A stretch of DNA of 64,000 bases, from positions 1,922,001 to 1,986,000 of the forward strand of contig NZ_CP020105.1 in assembly GCF_002067135.1 (NCBI RefSeq), given 5' to 3'. This DNA is from Spirosoma rigui (GTDB taxonomy: Bacteria > Bacteroidota > Bacteroidia > Cytophagales > Spirosomataceae). Both the position numbers and the translations under genes were made by a program. The notes beneath the pieces were generated by a model. It saw only the letters and a list, made by a program, of their open reading frames with translations, was not told the origin of the DNA and ran no database searches. Below, one piece after another: positions 59,765 to 64,000 of this stretch; within the stretch, counting starts at the first letter, position 1; every line of letters starts with the position of its first letter.

Positions 59765-59814
59765 GTAGCGACGCCGAATCGTCGGGATCGCGCCTGATCA
59801 TCCGGCGTCGCTAC
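59765..59814. terminator. Hairpin after the DUF4397 gene
   Basis: GTAGCGACGCCG (59765-59776) and CGGCGTCGCTAC (59803-59814) form a 12-bp stem with further imperfect inner pairing. It ends two bases beyond the DUF4397 stop codon on that gene's strand. Confidence 0.6.
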
Positions 59815-59816
59815 CA

Positions 59817-60542
59817 TTACAGGGTGGTGTACGTGTTCACCGCTGGGGCCTGGGTGCCGGTTTTACCGGCGATACCCCGCACCAGGATCGTGTACTTCCG
59901 CCCCGCGAAGGCCGTGAAGTTCGTGACGGCCGTGCCCAGTAGCGTTGTTGTGCCCGCCGACCGGACCTGTAGGGTGAGCGGAGCGCTGGAGTTGGCAGGC
60001 GTGATCCCGACAAAGTCCGATGCGGCCTTGTAAGCTACGTTGCTCACCAGCGGAGTACCCGTGCCAATGGCGAGGTCGACACCGGGCCCGCCCGGGAGCA
60101 AATTGATAACCCGGACGTAGGCTTTGCTGGCGTCGGGAATGCGCAGGTCGTCATTGATAATCACCGCTACGGGGGCCGCTGCCGTTCCCGTGGCGGCAAC
60201 GGTATAGTATTTGTCGGCCTCGAAGGTCGCGTTGGCAGTCAGCACCGGTTGCCCGGCTACCGTTGCGGAGGCAGGCGTTGCGATTTTGAGCGTGGCCGCG
60301 CCCGGCGTCAGCGCCAGATATTCGCGGTCGGGGTAGCCGGTATAAAAGGCGAGACTGGGCCCGTTGACTTTGGCGTCGTTTACGAATACGTCGACAGCCG
60401 GTCCATCGGGGATGGCGTGCAGAATTTTGACGCGGGCTCCCGACGCGGGCACCTGGTTGATAACAAAATTATGTTCGTTGCCGCAGGCGAGCAGGCCGAT
60501 AGCCAACCCAATACCGGCAAGAAATGACGGAATGCACTTCAT
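59817..60542 (-). CDS. DUF4397-domain lipoprotein
   Basis: This 241-residue predicted lipoprotein (GLLAC, lipid Cys19) has two Ig-like DUF4397 units: ARVKILHAIPDGPAVDVFVNDAKV and AYVRVINLLPGGPGVDLAIGTG, each with YxA-type strands (LALTPGAATLKIATPASATVAG). Such domains are common on the surface of Bacteroidota and resemble cell-surface matrix or cohesin-like modules. It lies downstream of susD on the same strand, between two hairpins, so it is possibly a third outer-membrane component of that locus or a separate unit. Confidence 0.8.
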   Translation of the reverse strand: MKCIPSFLAGIGLAIGLLACGNEHNFVINQVPASGARVKILHAIPDGPAVDVFVNDAKVNGPSLAFYTGYPDREYLALTPGAATLKIATPASATVAGQPVLTANATFEADKYYTVAATGTAAAPVAVIINDDLRIPDASKAYVRVINLLPGGPGVDLAIGTGTPLVSNVAYKAASDFVGITPANSSAPLTLQVRSAGTTTLLGTAVTNFTAFAGRKYTILVRGIAGKTGTQAPAVNTYTTL

Positions 60543-60576
60543 GGATGATTGTCTGTTTTGATACACTGGACGTAGG

Positions 60577-60613
60577 CCGTCCCCGAACCGGGCTAAACCC
60601 GGTTCGGGGACGG
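60577..60613. terminator. 16-bp hairpin after susD
   Basis: CCGTCCCCGAACCGGG (60577-60592) and its perfect complement (60598-60613) with a CTAAA loop, between the susD stop and the DUF4397 gene. It is a very stable stem without a T-run. Confidence 0.6.
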
Positions 60614-60620
60614 ATGAGTA

Positions 60621-62147
60621 TTACTGTTTCTGCGAGAACCACATCTCGACCGTGTGGTAGTCAGGTTTGTCGGCTCCGAACTTCTGGAGGGAAGGCAGAT
60701 TCCAGACGTACTCCGAGTTGTAGCGGGGCCTCACGCGCTGGGCTGGCTTGCCGTTGTTATCGGGAAAGAGGCTCGCGGGCAGCGCAAACCCCGTGTATAC
60801 ATCGGCGCTGTACTGGTACCGGCGCATGTCGACCCAGCTCTCGAGCTGGCCGTAGCCATAGAGGGCGATGTACTTCTGCAGCATGATGTCGCTCAGCTTC
60901 AGATCGGCTTCGGCCTGGGCTACGGCTTTACTGGTCAGGTACTTGGTTCGGTCGGCGGTGGTGATGCGTTTCGTACCGTCGACTTCAAAGCTATTCAGCA
61001 TGTCGATACTGGCGCCGATTCCGTTTTTGTAAGCTGCCAGTGCCGTTGCGCGATCTCCTTTTTTGAACGCAGCTTCGGCTTTGATAAACTGCAGTTCGGC
61101 ATAGGTCATGATCGGATAAGCCGCATCGTCGCGGAACAGGCCCCGTCCTTTTCCCGAGTTAACCGCCGTCGAGCCGCCCCAGTACGTGGGAATAGCGCGC
61201 GCGGGTACGCTCGCGTTGGGGTCGCCCTGCACCGGAATGATACCCCGGATAACGCCATCGGTGGAGGGGTTCAGGAGCAGGTTGATGCGTGGGTCGACCA
61301 CTCCCCCCAGGATGGTACCGTCGAGCAGGCTGACCGAATACACCGCCGGGCGGTAGGAACCCAGGTTATTGCGCAGGGGACCGTAGAAGTTGGCGTCGTC
61401 GGTGTTGGTGCCGGCGTTGGGCACGTAGAAATTGTCGGCGTTGCTGGCCAGTGATTTATCAACGAAATCAATGACTTTGTTGGGGTCGTAACCGGCTTTG
61501 TTGCTCAGGTGATGGGCGTTGCGGGCCAGCACTCCGTAGAGGAACTTCGTCCATTTGGTACGGTCGCCCCGGTACACCAGATCGGACGTGCTGAGCGTAT
61601 TGGCCGAAACGGCATCATCTTTAGCCAGGTCGGCGATGGCTTCGTTGGCTAGCCGGGCGGCTTCGTCGTAGGCGGCCTGCTGCGGATCGTAATCGAAACT
61701 GTACCGGCCAAATTCAAATGCCTGCTTCACAACCATCTCGCCGTGCCAGTCGGTCGACGACTGCCAGCTCCACGCCCGGATGGCTTTGGCAATGCCGAGG
61801 TAGGTGTTCAGATTTCCCGCCGATGCCTGGGCGGTGATGAGGTCGATGTTCTTACCGATGCTGAAATAGTGCGACCGCCATTTTTCGCCACCGGCGTCGG
61901 AGCTGAGTACGTACCCGTGGCGGTCCCAGGCGTTATTGGCCGTTGTGAACGCCCAGTTCTGAATATACTGACCGGCATAGCGGCTGTCGAACTGTTCGCC
62001 CCGCTCCATCTGCGCGAACATGGGTGGCAGCAGCACGTTCACGTCTGCCGACTGGGGGGTACTGGGGTTTTTGTTGACGTCGAGGTAGTCGCTGCAACTG
62101 CTCAAACCAAGGAGCAGGAACGTAGCGGTAATGATATGTTTTTTCAT
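60621..62147 (-). CDS. susD: SusD-like outer-membrane lipoprotein, second locus
   Basis: This 508-residue protein (lipoprotein signal LLLGLSSC, Cys18) is of the SusD-like-2 subgroup: YLDVNKNPSTPQSADVNVLLPPMFAQMERGEQFDSRYAGQYIQNW, AIRAWSWQSSTDWHGEMVVKQAFEF, ARNAHHLSNKAGYDPNKVIDFV, YAELQFIKAEAAFKKGDRATALAAYKNGI and QLESWVDMRRYQYSADVYTGFALPASLFPDNNGKPAQRVRP. It would bind nutrient, not necessarily sugar, at the surface with its SusC partner, whose stop lies 10 bases upstream of its ATG. The start at 62147 is set by the signal peptide. Confidence 0.88.
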   Translation of the reverse strand: MKKHIITATFLLLGLSSCSDYLDVNKNPSTPQSADVNVLLPPMFAQMERGEQFDSRYAGQYIQNWAFTTANNAWDRHGYVLSSDAGGEKWRSHYFSIGKNIDLITAQASAGNLNTYLGIAKAIRAWSWQSSTDWHGEMVVKQAFEFGRYSFDYDPQQAAYDEAARLANEAIADLAKDDAVSANTLSTSDLVYRGDRTKWTKFLYGVLARNAHHLSNKAGYDPNKVIDFVDKSLASNADNFYVPNAGTNTDDANFYGPLRNNLGSYRPAVYSVSLLDGTILGGVVDPRINLLLNPSTDGVIRGIIPVQGDPNASVPARAIPTYWGGSTAVNSGKGRGLFRDDAAYPIMTYAELQFIKAEAAFKKGDRATALAAYKNGIGASIDMLNSFEVDGTKRITTADRTKYLTSKAVAQAEADLKLSDIMLQKYIALYGYGQLESWVDMRRYQYSADVYTGFALPASLFPDNNGKPAQRVRPRYNSEYVWNLPSLQKFGADKPDYHTVEMWFSQKQ

Positions 62148-62157
62148 GGTAGTTTGT

Positions 62158-64000
62158 CTAGAGTGATACCCGCAATCCGAACGACAGGCCCCGTGGGGCG
62201 GCAATGGTGCCGTAGTCGAAACCAGCCGCGCCACTGCCGCCGGTCGACGCGTTGAGGCCGTTCACGGCGGGGTCGGCACCGGTGTAGTTGGTGAGCAGAA
62301 ACAGGTCGGTACCGGTAAAGAAAACGCTGGCCGCCTTGATCGCCTTTTGCCGGGCCAGCATCGTAGCCGGGAAGGTATAGCTCAGCGTTACGTCGCGGAG
62401 TCGCATCCAGTTGATATCCTTCTCGATGAAATCCTCATCGACGTAGGCCGATGAATAGAAGTCATTCCGAACACTGGGTGTCACCTGAATGGTGTTTACG
62501 GTTGGCGTAGCGGTGTTTTCGAGGCCATCGCGCAGAACGCCTTTCACCACCCGGGCCTGCTCCCGGTCGACGGTGAAGCGGCTCAGGCCCTGTACGTACA
62601 GGTAGAGTTCGTTGGCATTGTACACGTCACCCCCTTTGCGGATGTCGAGCAGGGCCGACAGGTTCCAGTTTTTATAGCGGAACGTATTGGTTAGGCCAAT
62701 CAGGAAGTCCGGATTGCGGTCGCCGATCTCAACGAAATTGGTGTTTTTGATCGGGTAGCCCGTGGTGGGGTTGATCAGGATGTCGCCCCGGTCGTTACGC
62801 AGGTACGCATTACCGCCGAAGGTAGTGGCGGGTCGGCCCACGAACAGGCTGTTGCGAACGTTGGCAAACAGCCAGGTATCCGACACGTAAAACTCGGTTT
62901 GTCCGGCCGGGATGCTCTTCACCGTACTTTCATTGCGGGTGAAGTTAGCGAGCACATCCCAGTTGAAATCGCCCCGGCGGACGGGGTTACCGCCCAGCTG
63001 TACTTCAATGCCCCGGCTGTTGATGGTGCCGCTGTTGATATACTGAAGCACGAACCCAGTGGCGTAGCTGATGCGGGGTGCCGTAATCTGATCTTTCGCG
63101 TTCCGGCTGAAATACGCTACGTCGGCCGTCAGACGGCCGTTGAACAGTCGCACATCGGTACCGATCTCGTACGATTGGGTACGCTCCGGCTTCAGGCCGG
63201 GGTTCCCGCCGTAGACACCGTACGACAGGCCACCGCCCGTAGTGGGCTGCGCGGCCAGGTTGGAGGCTACGTTGTACGGGGGCGCATCCTTACCCACTTC
63301 GGCATAGGACGCCCGGATTTTCGCGAAGGAAACGATTTTGCCGCCCTGCAGGGCAGGGATTTCGGTCAGGACAAGGCTGGTGCTGACGGAAGGGTAGAAG
63401 AAGGAACGGCTCGCAATAGGGAGCGTACTCGACCAGTCATTTCGCCCCGTGGCGTTCACGTACAGCAGGTCTTTGTAATTCACTGTCAGCTGCCCGAACA
63501 CACCCTGCAACCGTCGGCGGATCAGGGTATTCTTGGCACGCTGGGTGGTGGGCGGGGTGTTGTTGATGCCGTTGAAATTGGGATCGTAGAACTGCTGACC
63601 CAGGACAGCGTCGGTATTATCGCGCCGGTCCTCAACGGCCGTACCTACCAGCAGCGACGTATTGACATCGCCGAACTGTTTCTTCGCCGTGGCCAGGAAC
63701 TGACCATTGAGCAGCTGACTTACCTGCGTGAAGTTCTCGATGCTGCCCCGGGTAGAGTAGCCCAGGTTCGACTGGGGGTGGGCAAGCTGGTTACCGAGCG
63801 TCGAGTAAATATCAGCGCCCAGCACCGTCCGCAGGTTCAGCCAGGAGGCTACGTCATAGTTCAGCGTTGCGTTACCCAGGATACGGTTCGTACGGTCGCT
63901 GTTCTGGTTTTTATAGACCGAGAAAAATGGATTGTCAATGTCCGTAACATCGCTGTTGGCCGTCGTCAGCAGCCGCCGGCGGGTGCCGTCACTGTTGAGG
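62158..64000 (-). CDS. susC: SusC/RagA TonB-linked transporter, partial
   Basis: Only the C-terminal part (more than 610 residues) of a SusC protein is in the window; the frame stays open to base 64000, and the ORF continues beyond. Visible barrel features include GVFGQLTVNYKDLLYVNATGRNDWSSTLP, SFAKIRASYAEVGKDAPPYNVASN, GLKPERTQSYEIGTDVRLFNGRLTADVAYF, and the C-terminal LSYTFPATMLARQKAIKAASVFFTGTDLFLLTNYTGADPAVNG followed by the terminal strand LSFGLRVSL. Plug and signal regions lie outside. With the SusD-like gene it forms a SusCD pair. The substrate is unknown; no glycosidase is visible nearby. Confidence 0.9.
   Translation of the reverse strand, partial: LNSDGTRRRLLTTANSDVTDIDNPFFSVYKNQNSDRTNRILGNATLNYDVASWLNLRTVLGADIYSTLGNQLAHPQSNLGYSTRGSIENFTQVSQLLNGQFLATAKKQFGDVNTSLLVGTAVEDRRDNTDAVLGQQFYDPNFNGINNTPPTTQRAKNTLIRRRLQGVFGQLTVNYKDLLYVNATGRNDWSSTLPIASRSFFYPSVSTSLVLTEIPALQGGKIVSFAKIRASYAEVGKDAPPYNVASNLAAQPTTGGGLSYGVYGGNPGLKPERTQSYEIGTDVRLFNGRLTADVAYFSRNAKDQITAPRISYATGFVLQYINSGTINSRGIEVQLGGNPVRRGDFNWDVLANFTRNESTVKSIPAGQTEFYVSDTWLFANVRNSLFVGRPATTFGGNAYLRNDRGDILINPTTGYPIKNTNFVEIGDRNPDFLIGLTNTFRYKNWNLSALLDIRKGGDVYNANELYLYVQGLSRFTVDREQARVVKGVLRDGLENTATPTVNTIQVTPSVRNDFYSSAYVDEDFIEKDINWMRLRDVTLSYTFPATMLARQKAIKAASVFFTGTDLFLLTNYTGADPAVNGLNASTGGSGAAGFDYGTIAAPRGLSFGLRVSL

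Noticed and set aside
60654-61454. 266-residue plus-strand frame inside the second susD gene
   Set aside because: Antisense to a well-supported SusD-like lipoprotein and without family features.

Overview
The window looks like chromosomal DNA of a Bacteroidota member in the order Cytophagales, most likely the Spirosoma/Fibrella group (Spirosomataceae). Grounds: two SusC/SusD pairs, several TonB-dependent receptors with a carboxypeptidase-regulatory N-terminal domain, an ECF sigma/FecR/STN-SusC signalling set, bacillithiol synthase BshA, tryptophan 2,3-dioxygenase, many surface lipoproteins, TAnnTTTG promoter-like elements, and a G+C content that is fairly high by eye. No rRNA, tRNA, CRISPR array or prophage is visible. 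The genus is an inference; no search was run.

Region 1 (1-4.5 kb) is the least explained part. Six small acidic helical proteins of one family lie head to tail (178-3148). A perfect hairpin separates them from two further paralogous proteins on the minus strand (3283-3744 and 3881-4309). The promoters of these two share two palindromes with 25-base centre-to-centre spacing. A WYL-domain regulator (4489-5505) follows. I recognise no described system here.

Region 2 (5.5-20.4 kb) holds metabolic and surface genes: a DUF1905 protein, tryptophan 2,3-dioxygenase, an SDR, a secreted GH29-like hydrolase, a TonB receptor whose start codon lies in a hairpin, an aldo/keto reductase, a small monooxygenase-fold protein, a 1173-residue protein with a receptor plug domain but no barrel, a metallopeptidase-like lipoprotein, an MFS transporter and a lower-GC lipoprotein.

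Region 3 (20.4-22.3 kb) is AT-rich and almost gene-free. It carries an IS630-type transposase N-terminal fragment and a 26-bp perfect hairpin, and looks acquired or decayed.

Region 4 (22.3-32.4 kb) has a bestrophin channel, MATE exporter, GNAT acetyltransferase, GH43 enzyme with discoidin and Fn3 modules, ABM protein plus TetR regulator, ABC exporter, nitrilase and CDF zinc-type exporter.

Region 5 (32.5-39.3 kb) is a probable copper-acquisition locus: a small Cys protein, TonB receptor, sialidase-like protein, small membrane protein, MbnP-like lipoprotein, MbnH-like diheme protein and MerC.

Region 6 (39.4-44.7 kb) has a TapB/DUF3108 protein, UbiA prenyltransferase, bshA, type II NADH dehydrogenase and a lipid hydroxylase.

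Region 7 (44.8-52.8 kb) is a glycan-utilisation locus read leftward: ECF sigma, FecR, STN-SusC, SusD, GH43. Region 8 (53-59.6 kb) holds MazG, an M16 peptidase, GT9, SDR, epimerase, GT2 and a BamA-like outer-membrane protein. Region 9 (59.8-64 kb) has a DUF4397 lipoprotein and a second SusD/SusC pair cut by the window edge.

Across the window, gene ends are marked by unusually perfect hairpins. Three of them share an apex sequence on unrelated outer stems.
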